The position numbers were made by a program, and so were the translations under genes. Of a stretch of 45,503 nt of DNA, positions 17,365 through 26,148 are shown one piece after another; position 1 is the stretch's first letter, and each line of letters opens with the position of its first letter. The stretch lies in the NCBI GenBank assembly GCA_003647275.1, contig QMMN01000015.1:1-45503 (forward strand), given 5' to 3'. The DNA comes from Deltaproteobacteria bacterium. GTDB taxonomy: Bacteria; Desulfobacterota; Desulfobacteria; Desulfobacterales; C00003060. The notes below the pieces were generated by a model. That model was not told the origin of the DNA and made no database searches. It saw nothing but the letters and a program-made list of their open reading frames with translations.

Positions 17365-18098
17365 TTATAAATCTGATGGATGTAACTTTTGCCTATCCGG
17401 GCGGCGCCCCTGTGCTCGATGAACTCAACTTGCAATTACACCAGGGGGAGCGCATGGGCCTGATGGGACCCAATGGGAGCGGCAAGACTACCCTGCTTCA
17501 TATTATCATGGGGCTTTTGAAACCCTCGTCGGGCAATATCGAAATTTTCGGCAAAACCGTCAGGCAGGAGAAAGACTTTCGAAGTGTCCGGCAAAGAATT
17601 GGCCTTCTTTTTCAGGATGCGGATGACCAGTTGTTTACGCCCACGGTCTTGGAGGATGTGGCCTTTGGTCCCCTGAATTTGGGTAAATCTCAGGATGAAG
17701 CCAGGACCGTTGCCCGAAAGACATTGGCGTCCCTGGGCCTGACGGGATTTGAGCACAGGATGACTTATAAGCTCTCCGGCGGGGAAAAAAAACTTGTGGC
17801 CCTGGCCACAGTTCTTGCCATGGAACCAGAGGTTCTGCTCCTGGACGAACCAACTGCTGGTCTGGATGAGACAACGGAAAAAAGGATCATCGACATCCTA
17901 AAAGGCCTTGACCTTGCCTATATCCTTATTTCACATAACATTGATTTGCTAATGGAGGCAACCCACCGTATCGGTTACATGATAAGGGGCAAGGTTTCAG
18001 TTGATGAGGAAAGAATCCCGCACACCCATATTCATATTCACGAGCATGGTAGATATGCCCATAAACATGGTCTCAAATGGCCAGACAAAAAATATTAG
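17346..18098 (+). CDS. cbiO: Energy-coupling factor ATPase (CbiO/NikO) with His-rich tail
   Basis: The 250-aa ABC ATPase (GTG start) has Walker A GPNGSGKT (41-48), the Q-loop region LLFQDADDQLF, signature LSGGEKK, Walker B LLLDEPTAGLD and the H-loop ISHN. After about residue 223 it carries a histidine-rich tail (HTHIHIHEHGRYAHKHG), a likely metal-binding or storage segment. It powers the importer and is last in the operon. The gap after it (18099-18408) holds no gene and one dispersed repeat. Confidence 0.95.
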   Translation: MDKNSLIINLMDVTFAYPGGAPVLDELNLQLHQGERMGLMGPNGSGKTTLLHIIMGLLKPSSGNIEIFGKTVRQEKDFRSVRQRIGLLFQDADDQLFTPTVLEDVAFGPLNLGKSQDEARTVARKTLASLGLTGFEHRMTYKLSGGEKKLVALATVLAMEPEVLLLDEPTAGLDETTEKRIIDILKGLDLAYILISHNIDLLMEATHRIGYMIRGKVSVDEERIPHTHIHIHEHGRYAHKHGLKWPDKKY

Positions 18099-18292
18099 AG
18101 CAATTTGCTTTTTCCTGCTTAGCCATCCGTGCAATGAAACGAGCCAAGCAGGCCATCCAGTTGACAAAACTCGTATCTTTCACATTCCTCCTTTCTTTGG
18201 TTTTTTGCTTAGCCTAATTTTAGCCTATATTAACCGGATACCTCAAGACAAAATATACACGGGGAGCCTTCTCCCTTATCAGATAAGAGGGC

Positions 18293-18348
18293 TTAGAACT
18301 TCTCAAAATGGTCAAACAAGCGAGAGGAGGGTTTTGAAACCGCTTCTA
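18293..18348. repeat. Dispersed repeat shared with 7018-7078
   Basis: Contains TTAGAACTT, CAAAATGGTCAAA, GGGTTTTGAAA and GCTTCTA in the same order and spacing as the copy upstream of the TPR gene (there TAAGAACTT, AAAATGGCCAAAA, AGTTTTGAAA, GCTTCTA). It lies between the convergent cbiO and rlmD genes. Confidence 0.55.
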
Positions 18349-18408
18349 GTCCTTTCCAAACACCCACAGGGGCCTCTAACGTCTTATTCGGGTTTGTTCG
18401 ATGCTGGA

Positions 18409-19800
18409 TTAAGGTAATTTTTCGAGTCTTGCTACAGATTCTATGTGATAGGTGTGAGGAAACATATCAACGGGCTGGACTTCCACGACGTGATAGTCTT
18501 CTTTTAGCATGGCGAGGTCCCGTGCAAGTGTCGTTGGATTACAGGAGATATAAACGATTCTCCCAGGAGACAGGCTGCGAACGATGTTTACAACATCTTT
18601 GTGCATGCCTATTCTTGGGGGGTCGATGACCATCACGTCAGGTATGTCTGTAACATCCTTGAGGCCTTTTTTGATGTCTTTGCATATAAACTGGCAGTTC
18701 CGAATGCGGTTTTCCCGGCAGTTTTTTTGTGCGTCCTGCACAGCCCCTTCTGAAATTTCAATGCCTACAACTTTTCTTGCGCCATCAGACAAAAATATCG
18801 GAATCGTACCGGTTCCGCTGTACAGATCCACCACGATTTCCCTGCCTGTGAGGCCGGCATAAGCCTTCACGGTTTCATAGAGACGTGCAGCCCCGGCCGT
18901 ATTCGTTTGAAAAAAGGAATTGGCTGATATCTCAAACTCAAACCCTGCAATCTTGTCTGAGATGAAGGGCTCGCCTGAAAGGCATATCTCCCACTGGCCG
19001 ACAGCGATTCCAGCCTTCCTCGTATTGATATTGTTCACAACTGAGGTAATGTTTTGATACTTTTCGTACAGCAGATCGGCTAAGGGTTGAACCCAGGACC
19101 TTTGCTCTTCTGATGTAATGATATTGACCATCCATTGGTTATGGCTTGAAGCGTGCCTGAGCATCAAAAATCGCCAAAACCCCTCGTGGGACCTTAGTCC
19201 ATAAGGGGCTATGCCGCTTTTCCTAACATGGTGTCGCACATCACGCAGGATATTGTTTCCTGTATCCGGCATTAGCAGACAGGACTCAGTATCGAGAACC
19301 TTATCAAAGGTGCCCGGCACGTGAAGCCCCAGGGCAAAGTCCTTCTGGATATCCTTCCTGGGAAGTTCCTCTGGCAACAGCCACCTCCGGTCAGAAAAGG
19401 AAAATTCCATCTTGTTACGGTAGCCAAATCTTTTCTCAGATGGAATAATGGGATGTACTCGGATGTTTCTGAGTTGGCCAATGTGCTCCAGGGCTTCGAC
19501 CACGTGTTCCCTTTTGAAAAAGAGCTGCTTTTCGTAATCAAGAAATTGCCACGTACATCCGCCGCAAAAGCCGCTATAGCGGCATGGCGGCTCTATCCTG
19601 AAGGGCGACGGGGTGATCAATTCAATAACCCGCGCTTCAGCGTGATTCTTTTTTTTCTTAAATACCCTGACTCGTACCTCATCGCCGGGCACGGCCCTTT
19701 CCACGAATATGGCCAGGCCATTCACCCGCGCAAGACCTCTGCCCCCGAAAATCAACTTTTCGATCCTTAAGTCCAGGATCTGTCCATTTCTCACGGTCAT
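18409..19800 (-). CDS. rlmD: 23S rRNA (uracil-5-)-methyltransferase, RlmD/RumA family
   Basis: The start at 19800 is chosen because the sequence before it shows no family similarity; the open frame reaches 19929. The 463-aa product has an N-terminal TRAM domain (about 5-60; GRGLARVNG), a [4Fe-4S] set CRYSGFCGGC, and a methyltransferase domain with DLYSGTGTIPIFL (SAM site), DPPRIGMH and the catalytic-cysteine motif YISCNPTTLARD. It methylates a uridine in 23S rRNA; the exact position (U1939 or U747) cannot be assigned from sequence alone. It is convergent with cbiO. Confidence 0.92.
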   Translation of the reverse strand: MTVRNGQILDLRIEKLIFGGRGLARVNGLAIFVERAVPGDEVRVRVFKKKKNHAEARVIELITPSPFRIEPPCRYSGFCGGCTWQFLDYEKQLFFKREHVVEALEHIGQLRNIRVHPIIPSEKRFGYRNKMEFSFSDRRWLLPEELPRKDIQKDFALGLHVPGTFDKVLDTESCLLMPDTGNNILRDVRHHVRKSGIAPYGLRSHEGFWRFLMLRHASSHNQWMVNIITSEEQRSWVQPLADLLYEKYQNITSVVNNINTRKAGIAVGQWEICLSGEPFISDKIAGFEFEISANSFFQTNTAGAARLYETVKAYAGLTGREIVVDLYSGTGTIPIFLSDGARKVVGIEISEGAVQDAQKNCRENRIRNCQFICKDIKKGLKDVTDIPDVMVIDPPRIGMHKDVVNIVRSLSPGRIVYISCNPTTLARDLAMLKEDYHVVEVQPVDMFPHTYHIESVARLEKLP

Positions 19801-19975
19801 GGTGTGGCCTATATACGAACTTAAGGGCTTCGCTCCAAAATTGGAATAATGGACACGTAGTGGATGGCACAAACTGGCCGTCACCAAAAGCGGTTGATTT
19901 TCCGCCGTAGATAATGCCATATGACACAATTATAGGCGGGTAGTCCAAAACGTTATAAAAGCAGTGATTCGGCCG

Positions 19976-20027
19976 AATTGGAGCTCCCTGCAGCAAACTG
20001 CAGGGTTAGCACTCGCTGTGCATTTTC
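19976..20027 (-). repeat. Palindromic dispersed repeat, copy B
   Basis: The reverse complement reads TGCACAGCGAGTGCTAAC, then CTGCAGTTTGCTGCAGGGAG and CTCCAA, matching copy A at 12420 base for base apart from a few changes. Its left edge touches the stop codon of the ChaN-like gene. Confidence 0.7.
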
Positions 20028-21246
20028 AAGGTGATGCTTCCTTACTTGCGGGATCCGTCTTGTTGATCTGAATCATCAACTCCATGAGCTCTCCCTGCCG
20101 GTCAATCTTGAACAAATAGGTCGTCGAGGCCCCTTCTGCTCCAGCGATGGCATTATGAATGTCAGATAGGCGAGATACAGGGTTTCCATCAATAGCCACC
20201 AGGATGTCCTGTGGTTTAATTCCAGCCCGTGCGGCCGGGCTTTTTGGCAAAACACCTACAATGAGCACGCCTTTGCCCTGATCCAAGGTCTTAAGTCGAA
20301 TCCCTACCAGAGGCCTTTTGGGCCCTCGATGGCACAGTCGGCTCCGGTCCGCCTGCTTTTTGGCAGGCGTTACCCAGAAATAGTCTGCCATATCGCGATC
20401 CACCTCTGTGCCGACTGCTACGGGCATGACCGTTTGAAATGAGGCCTTTGTGCGCTTGAATGCACGGTCGGGGATGCCGAACTTGTATGCTATATGGCCA
20501 TTTCCGGTGAGCACGACCATCCGTTTGTTGTTCAATGCCCGCGAGATCGCCTCTGCCATGGAATCCTCCCAAACACACTGGGCCTCGTAGAAGGATTCAA
20601 ATATGCTTATTTCATCGGACTCATGGGTGCCAAAAACGGTTTTAACATAGGCCTTGTGTTCCTCATTTGAGGTATCAATCTCCTGTGCAATTTGCTTCCG
20701 CTCCTCATCTGAAAGGGCATCCAAGCCCTCCCTGGCAACCTTCTCGACAATGGCGTGCGGAATATTGAGGCCCACCAGCTTTAATGACGCTTCCCTGATG
20801 AAATCGAGAACAGCACGGTAAAGGCTGAAATCGAATTTCCATGTGTTTTCCCAGTCCACCTCCTTCAAGAAGGTCTCCTGATCCAGCTTGCCAGCACGCC
20901 ATTGATCCAGCACGTGCTGGTCGGCATTGACAAACATCTCCATGCCGACTAACAATCTAGGGTCTTTTTCATAAAGCGCCTTGAGTATCTTGAGCTGTAC
21001 GTTATGGTGTGCTTCATTGCTATGTTTCTCCCCAATGTACACAATCCGAACATGTTCAAGGTCAGCCATGAGTTCCTCAAAGGAAACGACCTCACCGGTT
21101 GCAGTGCGAACAATGGCTCCTATCTCAAACGTCTCTGGCAACCCCTTGATGCGTACCACGGTTGGCATTTTCAGCTTCTGTATCACGGCACACCCAGACA
21201 CATACAGACACAAAAAGACGGAGGCCGCCATGATTAACAATCGCAT
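20026..21246 (-). CDS. ChaN-family lipoprotein fused to a C-terminal PDZ domain
   Basis: The start at 21246 has a GGAGAGG site and begins a lipoprotein signal with lipobox LYVSGC (lipid-modified Cys19). The 406-aa product then has a ChaN/DUF399 domain (about 50-290) with IGEKHSNEAHHNVQ, VGMEMF and GNGHIAYKFGIP, motifs tied to haem or iron binding in relatives. Residues about 310-395 form a PDZ domain (GVLIVGVLPKSPAARAGIK, then DILVAIDGNPVS). It is probably membrane anchored and periplasmic. The fusion with PDZ suggests a scaffold or peptide-binding role. The call is firm for domains, open for function. Confidence 0.85.
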   Translation of the reverse strand: MRLLIMAASVFLCLYVSGCAVIQKLKMPTVVRIKGLPETFEIGAIVRTATGEVVSFEELMADLEHVRIVYIGEKHSNEAHHNVQLKILKALYEKDPRLLVGMEMFVNADQHVLDQWRAGKLDQETFLKEVDWENTWKFDFSLYRAVLDFIREASLKLVGLNIPHAIVEKVAREGLDALSDEERKQIAQEIDTSNEEHKAYVKTVFGTHESDEISIFESFYEAQCVWEDSMAEAISRALNNKRMVVLTGNGHIAYKFGIPDRAFKRTKASFQTVMPVAVGTEVDRDMADYFWVTPAKKQADRSRLCHRGPKRPLVGIRLKTLDQGKGVLIVGVLPKSPAARAGIKPQDILVAIDGNPVSRLSDIHNAIAGAEGASTTYLFKIDRQGELMELMIQINKTDPASKEASP

Positions 21247-21414
21247 GTGAAGCCTCTCCCGTCCTAAAGGCCAAGGGTTTTGCCTTACGGCAGAGCTTCT
21301 TGAGCGGGGATCGAGCCGGTCAGGGTGCGGCCTCCGGCAGGTTTGGGGTTGTCGGCTCACGTTACTGTATGCACACTTGATTTCTTGCCCTGTATTTGTG
21401 TAATATTTTCTTCT

Positions 21415-21678
21415 ATGAAATTGCACAGGAATCCATCATTTCGAAAGGTTGTCACGCCTTGGTATGATTCGGACCTCTTTTGTCTTGTGATCTCAATCTT
21501 CGCAGCATCTGTGTTTTATTTTAGCACGATAGGAATCAGTGTTGCCCTGGAGCACCAGCAATATCAGCGTTACTGCTGGGTCCCCATCGTGCTGATGCTT
21601 TTGAGCGGCATACTGCTGGTCACCAACCTTTTTCTTATATTGAGCCGTATGGTCCATCGTCGTGCCGAAGAAGAATAG
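21415..21678 (+). CDS. Small two-helix membrane protein, unknown
   Basis: The 87-aa product, taken from the ATG at 21415, has two membrane helices (about 17-40 and 52-74) separated by a short loop with HQQYQRYC, and a charged tail (RMVHRRAEEE). No family is recognised and the ribosome-binding site is weak. It is divergent from the ChaN-like gene and nearly abuts the convergent dodecin gene, 3 bp away. Codon use and the hydrophobic pattern support a real gene. Confidence 0.5.
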   Translation: MKLHRNPSFRKVVTPWYDSDLFCLVISIFAASVFYFSTIGISVALEHQQYQRYCWVPIVLMLLSGILLVTNLFLILSRMVHRRAEEE

Positions 21679-21681
21679 GGC

Positions 21682-21888
21682 CTAATCTTCCAGAACAAAG
21701 ATGATTTCCATCCTTACACGATATTCCACCATCTTGTTGTCGTCCACCTTAATGCGTTGTTCAAGGATGCGGATGCCTGTGATACTGCGAAGAGTCTTGC
21801 AGGCTCTTTCAAAGCCTGCCTTGATGGCGTCATCAAAACTAACCGGTGATCCGGCAATGACCTCTGTGACTCGGGCAACACGTTTCAT
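21682..21888 (-). CDS. Dodecin family flavin-binding protein
   Basis: Dodecins are small proteins that assemble into hollow 12-mers and store or buffer flavins. The 68-aa length is typical. MKRVARVTEVIAGSPVSF, then DDAIKAGFERACKTL and a beta-hairpin ending in YRVRMEIIFVLED match the family. The usual flavin-stacking Trp in the middle is replaced by ITGIRI, as in some bacterial members. A perfect AGGAGGT lies upstream. The gene stands alone. Confidence 0.9.
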   Translation of the reverse strand: MKRVARVTEVIAGSPVSFDDAIKAGFERACKTLRSITGIRILEQRIKVDDNKMVEYRVRMEIIFVLED

Positions 21889-22033
21889 GGCTTTTTACCT
21901 CCTTTTTTCTCCTTTTCCGCTTTTGCTAAGCGTGGGCTTTCTCGTTTATATAAGTTGCGGATTTTATGTATAAGCCATTTATTTGATGATGTCCACATCT
22001 AGTTTTTTCGCATAATCTGTTTCCCGTAAGCAT

Positions 22034-22283
22034 TTGAGAAAACTCCAGGAAAGGAGAGAGCCCGATGGACGAAGTGCTCAAGATAAAGGATCCCTTGGAT
22101 CCCCAACTTTTGGAGAGGGATATGATCCTGGAAATAGATCATTCCAGGCGGGTGGATTCAAACAGATCGGCATCCCTGTGAAATTTTCCGAAACGCCTGG
22201 GTCGATCAGGCTTGCCTAGTCAGACCACGGTGAGCATGCCGCAGATGAAGGGATTATTAGGATACGAGGATGGAAAAAGAGGG
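22034..22283 (+). pseudogene. Decayed C-terminal fragment of a family III (CaiB/BaiF) CoA-transferase
   Basis: Pieces of the C-terminal part of a CaiB/BaiF CoA-transferase are spread over two or three frames. They are LRKLQER (from 22034), then MDEVLKIKDPLDPQLLERDM and ILEIDH in another frame (from 22065). The first frame resumes with FKQIGIPVKFSETPGSIRL (about 22158-22214), where an in-frame TAG follows, then come GEHAADEG and LLGYEDGK. Family members end with exactly this series (vnsidEVL, dPql, R.M, GiPvkfSeTPgsiR, GEHt, lLGY). The N-terminal 80 percent is missing. It is a relic, not a working gene. Confidence 0.7.
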
Positions 22284-22299
22284 GGTAATATAAGGCCAA

Positions 22300-22827
22300 T
22301 TACAGAATCTCTGGAAGCTTTTCTATGTGTTCTTCGGGAACGTTTACCGCTGCATACTGCCCCAAGGCATCAATGGCTACCACCACGCGGCCGTAACCAC
22401 GATACCGCATAAAGGTGCCTACTACACCTGCAAAGGGCCCCTCCACGACCATGACGCGATCCCCTTTTTTGAAGCGGGTACCGGTTTCCACAGGGCCGCC
22501 CCCTGCAACCATGATTCGAAGGGAATCAATCGCTTCATCCGGTACGGGGACCGGGCCGTCCTTGTTTCCAACAAAACGGACAACGCCCACGGTTTTCACG
22601 ATCTCGAGGCGCTCGTGCACGTTGAGATCACTTTTTATAAAGACATAGCCAGGAAACAGAGGGACCCGAATCTTCATACGCCGGTCGCGGCGCTTGCTCA
22701 TGACCGTTATCTTTGGAAGAAAGACCTCAAGGGATTTGCCCTGAAGACCATCAGAGACGACCTGTTCAAAACGGCTCCGAGTGTGAAGCACGTACCAGGC
22801 AGGACGCATGTCAATTGGCGCTGTCAT
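22300..22827 (-). CDS. NusG paralogue (UpxY/RfaH-like antiterminator)
   Basis: The 175-aa product has an NGN domain (WYVLHTRSRFEQVVSDGL, then FPGYVFIKSD, about 10-100) and a KOW domain (KKGDRVMVVEGPFAGVVG, about 118-135). Specialised NusG paralogues load on RNA polymerase at the start of long surface-polysaccharide or secondary operons and stop premature termination. Here no polysaccharide locus is present; the gene lies 223 bp downstream of lptD on the same strand and is bordered by the CoA-transferase relic. The main housekeeping nusG would be beside secE and rplK, which are not here. Confidence 0.87.
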   Translation of the reverse strand: MTAPIDMRPAWYVLHTRSRFEQVVSDGLQGKSLEVFLPKITVMSKRRDRRMKIRVPLFPGYVFIKSDLNVHERLEIVKTVGVVRFVGNKDGPVPVPDEAIDSLRIMVAGGGPVETGTRFKKGDRVMVVEGPFAGVVGTFMRYRGYGRVVVAIDALGQYAAVNVPEEHIEKLPEIL

Positions 22828-23050
22828 CTGTGTTGCCTTTAAACCAGAATGTTCTATTCGTAGAGACCTGATTTAACCACCACACCTGTAGACAAAGACC
22901 AGATCAAATAAAAGGCCGCCTGCATAGTCAGCGGCGTCCATTGCCTGCAGCAGAAATCCCGGGATGAATGGCTGCCTCAGCTGCTCGTTCATTTCACTGG
23001 CCGCGTCAGTTGATTGCACATAAAATCCACCAGCCGGTCCTCCCTATAAC

Positions 23051-25351
23051 CTATCCTTTCTTCCATGTCTTCTCCCCCTTACCAGGTCTGTACTTACCCA
23101 GCTCGAACTCACCCAGTCCGTACAGGCTTATCTCAAAAAAGTACTCTCGCACATCCATTGTCCTGTCATGGGTGTAACTGACACTCAAAGACCAGCACTG
23201 GCGCTCATACTTGAATCCCACAACCGATTTTATTTCCTGCCCGTCCTTGAGGTTTCGTTCGTGCTCCCAGTAGGCAGAAAAGGGATCAAAGAGCTTGACA
23301 GAAATCTCGGTTAAAATACTTTTGCCACTGTCCTGTGTATATCGGTAATCCACCGACCCCCTGTCTCCCCGATCGTCGCTCAAGGCCAGGATTGCATTAT
23401 AGCTCTTGTATTCACCATCATAGGGTGACCATGCAGCATCTGCTTCCAGGTCCAGATAGCGGGATGGTTTGAATTCGATCTCCCCTGTCACATTAGAAAA
23501 AGGCCGTCTCCCTCCGGCCTTCTTGTCCTGGCGTGCCTCAATTATATCATAGCTTTGCGTGAACTTGATCCGACAGAAATCATAGTAACGGTATTTGGGC
23601 AAAATGGATGCTTGATCAGACCCAAGTTGTTTTTCTGTGCCTGGTTTCTGCGGTTCGGTCACCCTAGCAGTAAAGTTGTTCGTGACCGAATAAGTCACAA
23701 GATTCTTTCTATCTATGGTGCCAACAAAATCAGGGAGGTCTTCCTGTTCCAAGGTAGGGACATACTCGTACACCACCTGAGGCCTGATCGCATGTCTTAT
23801 TTTGTCGATTCTTCCGGCCCTCAGGTTGAATAGTCTTGAGACCTCTGTGGACAGATCCCCTTTCAAATCGTATATTTCCCGCGATTGCAACTGATCCTCT
23901 GTTTTCGCGCTTTTGGGTTCATATTCTTCGGCCTGCCACAGCGTCTCGCGCATGCCGACAGAGGGTTCAAAGTCAAAATATTTGAAGATACTTATGGGGT
24001 AGTAAACCCTTGGATAAAGATCTGTACGGTATCCCCGCGTTCCAACATCCCGCCAGAAATGGTCAAAAGAAGTTGCTACATCAAAATACAGGGGGGAATC
24101 AGAAATCCTTTGCTTGGAACCGGTAAAGGCCACTGATGGCAAATTCTGTTGGGTTCCATCAGGCCGGTCATGTTTTCGGGTAATCACGTCATCATACCAG
24201 CGAATGTCGGCGTTCAAGCTGTAATGGTCCCAGTTCCTGTTGAGGTTCAACTGATTCAGCCGAACCAGATCGGTTTGATCATCGAGTCCTCTGCCAAATT
24301 CTTCAAGGAAATAAATATCAGAGTCTTCATAGCTTGAATAGCCGCTGTCAAACTCGCGTAGATAATCCTGGTCGCTCACAAGATCGACATCCAGCTTTGC
24401 CTTAAATCCGGCCGGAAGGTCTTGATCGCTTTTCATCCTGAACCACCACCGCTTTCTATTCAGACGGTTCTCGTCATCTCCCCGAAATCCCTCATAGTGA
24501 TACCCGGTTGAGTTTTGCGGAATCGTGCCATCATCAATCTGCCGGTCGTAAAGGAAATCGTACATCACAGTGCCTTTGCTTTCAGGCGCCAATACGAACC
24601 GATATTCGACCCCGTGCTTGAAACCGCGGTGGGCCATGTAGTGTTCATAAAAGGTGGCATCAGAACTTTCACTTATGGCCCAGAAAAAGGGCTGATTGTA
24701 CTCAAAACCGTCTCGATTTGAATACGACACCTGGGGCACAAGGAGACCGGTCTGGCGCTTTATTTTTACTGGAAAGACCAAAAACGGTGCATATAAGACG
24801 GGAACCGACTTTGCCCAAAGGGTGGCATGTTTGACCGTGCCGTAACCCTCTATCGTGACATCCAAGTCTTTGCCGGTGATTTCCCAGGCCGGAGAATCCC
24901 CGTCGCAGGTGGTAAGGCGACCGTCATCAATATAATAGGTGTCTTGGCCTACCTTTTCTATCATGTTTCCCTTGATGTAAAAATGGCTCTCCTGAATAAA
25001 GAGTGTTCCGTCATATAGGGTGCCGATACCTGCATCCATGTTGATTTCAATTCGGGTCCCGGTGAGCCAATCCTCACCCGAGGTAAAGTATACCTGGCCC
25101 CAGGCCACAGCCTCCCCGGTTTCTGTGTTTAAATCAACAGCATCTGCCTGCAAAGACTGATCACCTTTTGTAACAGTTACATGCCCCCTGGCCCTGTAAG
25201 TCTTGGTGTTATCATCGTAGGCCAATGAGTCTGCCTTGATGTGATAGGGAAGATCCGTCGGCGCATCATTGGACAGGAGCCCTGCAGACGTTGATGAAGC
25301 CCACAGAATCCATGTAAAAAAAATGATCCAAAAGGAATATCGGGACAACAT
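23051..25351 (-). CDS. lptD: LPS-assembly protein LptD
   Basis: LptD forms, with LptE, the outer-membrane translocon that inserts lipopolysaccharide. The 766-aa protein has a signal peptide (about 1-23), an N-terminal OstA/LptA-like jellyroll (about 35-190; YHIKADSLAYDDNTKTY and RARGHVTV), and a large beta-barrel domain with many alternating aromatic strands to the end. TTCDGDSPAWEI is the usual block that carries a disulfide cysteine; two other cysteines lie in the barrel (FCRIKF and RQCWSL). Length fits the family. It shows that the organism has an LPS-bearing outer membrane. Confidence 0.95.
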   Translation of the reverse strand: MLSRYSFWIIFFTWILWASSTSAGLLSNDAPTDLPYHIKADSLAYDDNTKTYRARGHVTVTKGDQSLQADAVDLNTETGEAVAWGQVYFTSGEDWLTGTRIEINMDAGIGTLYDGTLFIQESHFYIKGNMIEKVGQDTYYIDDGRLTTCDGDSPAWEITGKDLDVTIEGYGTVKHATLWAKSVPVLYAPFLVFPVKIKRQTGLLVPQVSYSNRDGFEYNQPFFWAISESSDATFYEHYMAHRGFKHGVEYRFVLAPESKGTVMYDFLYDRQIDDGTIPQNSTGYHYEGFRGDDENRLNRKRWWFRMKSDQDLPAGFKAKLDVDLVSDQDYLREFDSGYSSYEDSDIYFLEEFGRGLDDQTDLVRLNQLNLNRNWDHYSLNADIRWYDDVITRKHDRPDGTQQNLPSVAFTGSKQRISDSPLYFDVATSFDHFWRDVGTRGYRTDLYPRVYYPISIFKYFDFEPSVGMRETLWQAEEYEPKSAKTEDQLQSREIYDLKGDLSTEVSRLFNLRAGRIDKIRHAIRPQVVYEYVPTLEQEDLPDFVGTIDRKNLVTYSVTNNFTARVTEPQKPGTEKQLGSDQASILPKYRYYDFCRIKFTQSYDIIEARQDKKAGGRRPFSNVTGEIEFKPSRYLDLEADAAWSPYDGEYKSYNAILALSDDRGDRGSVDYRYTQDSGKSILTEISVKLFDPFSAYWEHERNLKDGQEIKSVVGFKYERQCWSLSVSYTHDRTMDVREYFFEISLYGLGEFELGKYRPGKGEKTWKKG

Positions 25352-25441
25352 GGCCCATCCCTATAGCATAAGATCCTATGAAATTGTATCGTTAAAATGC
25401 TAAGATGGGACCTGCCAGTGAGGTTAAGAGGAAGGATTGGA

Positions 25442-25469
25442 CAAAAAGAGCCCGGTAAGACCCGGGCTC
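25442..25469 (-). terminator. Intrinsic terminator of rpsU
   Basis: On the minus strand, GAGCCCGG and CCGGGCTC form a stem around a short loop, followed by TTTTTG. It lies 12 bp after the rpsU stop. Confidence 0.85.
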
Positions 25470-25481
25470 ACCGAATAAAGT

Positions 25482-25700
25482 TTAACTCCAATACCTGGCT
25501 TTTTTTAGTCGGGATAATCTGCATCTTCTTTCAGATTCGCGACGTTTCCGGCGACGGTACTCGCTCGGTTTTTCATAGCTCTTTTTAAGCTTAAGCCGTC
25601 GGAACAGGCCATCATTTTGAATCTTCTTTTTCAGCAGTTTTATGGCCTTTTCAAGGTCGTTGTCAACGACCTTGACTTCCAAGCTACTGAATTCCCTCAA
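25482..25700 (-). CDS. rpsU: 30S ribosomal protein S21
   Basis: The 72-aa product has the S21 pattern EVKVVDNDLEKAIKLLKKK near the N-terminus and YEKPSEYRRRKRRESERR later, with a basic C-terminus. It binds 16S rRNA near the anti-Shine-Dalgarno region. The first seven residues before EVKVV are a little longer than usual. It stands alone with its own terminator. Confidence 0.95.
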   Translation of the reverse strand: MREFSSLEVKVVDNDLEKAIKLLKKKIQNDGLFRRLKLKKSYEKPSEYRRRKRRESERRCRLSRLKKARYWS

Positions 25701-26148
25701 ATTTATCTCCCCTTTCTTTCCATCGCAGGTTTTGTAGAAAAAGTTTGGAAACCTGGATGTTCAATAGTTTGGTTCCTTGTATTTATTGTTTCAAGGACTT
25801 GTCTATAAAGCAAAATTATATGCCAAACAAGGAATTTTTTAAACAAAGATTTTTGAAGCGATGGAATCCCTCCTTTTCGATTATATTTTATCATGGCAAT
25901 AAGCAAATGTCAAACTGAGGACATCGAGTGTTCGAAGCGATCTTGCTTCATCGATGAATCTTATCTTGAGCCTTAAGCGTTATGCTCGAAAAGGCTGAAA
26001 AATCATTTTGTTGAGAAGCCCCCCGCCCCCCGTGTAGCTACCGCAGCAGGGCAAGCAGAGCGGGAATTCGCGTCACGGGCTTACGGAACCCGGAAAGGAA
26101 AGAGGTCTTTTTTAGGCCAGTCAAGAGGGCTCCGAGGGGGTACTTTTC
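25701..26148. other. Intergenic stretch without recognised genes
   Basis: The 448 bp between rpsU and the GAF kinase are AT-rich near rpsU (probable promoter and leader) and GC-rich with a C-run near 26020. No protein with family similarity, tRNA or clear repeat was seen. Confidence 0.4.

Noticed and set aside
22864-23062. Two short overlapping frames after lptD on the minus strand, joined by ATGA (25 and 39 codons)
   Set aside because: No ribosome-binding sites and no family similarity; the second lacks any recognisable motif. Probably chance or remnant sequence.
25703-25906. 67-codon frame upstream of rpsU on the minus strand
   Set aside because: AT-rich leader region, no family similarity, and it occupies the expected rpsU promoter.
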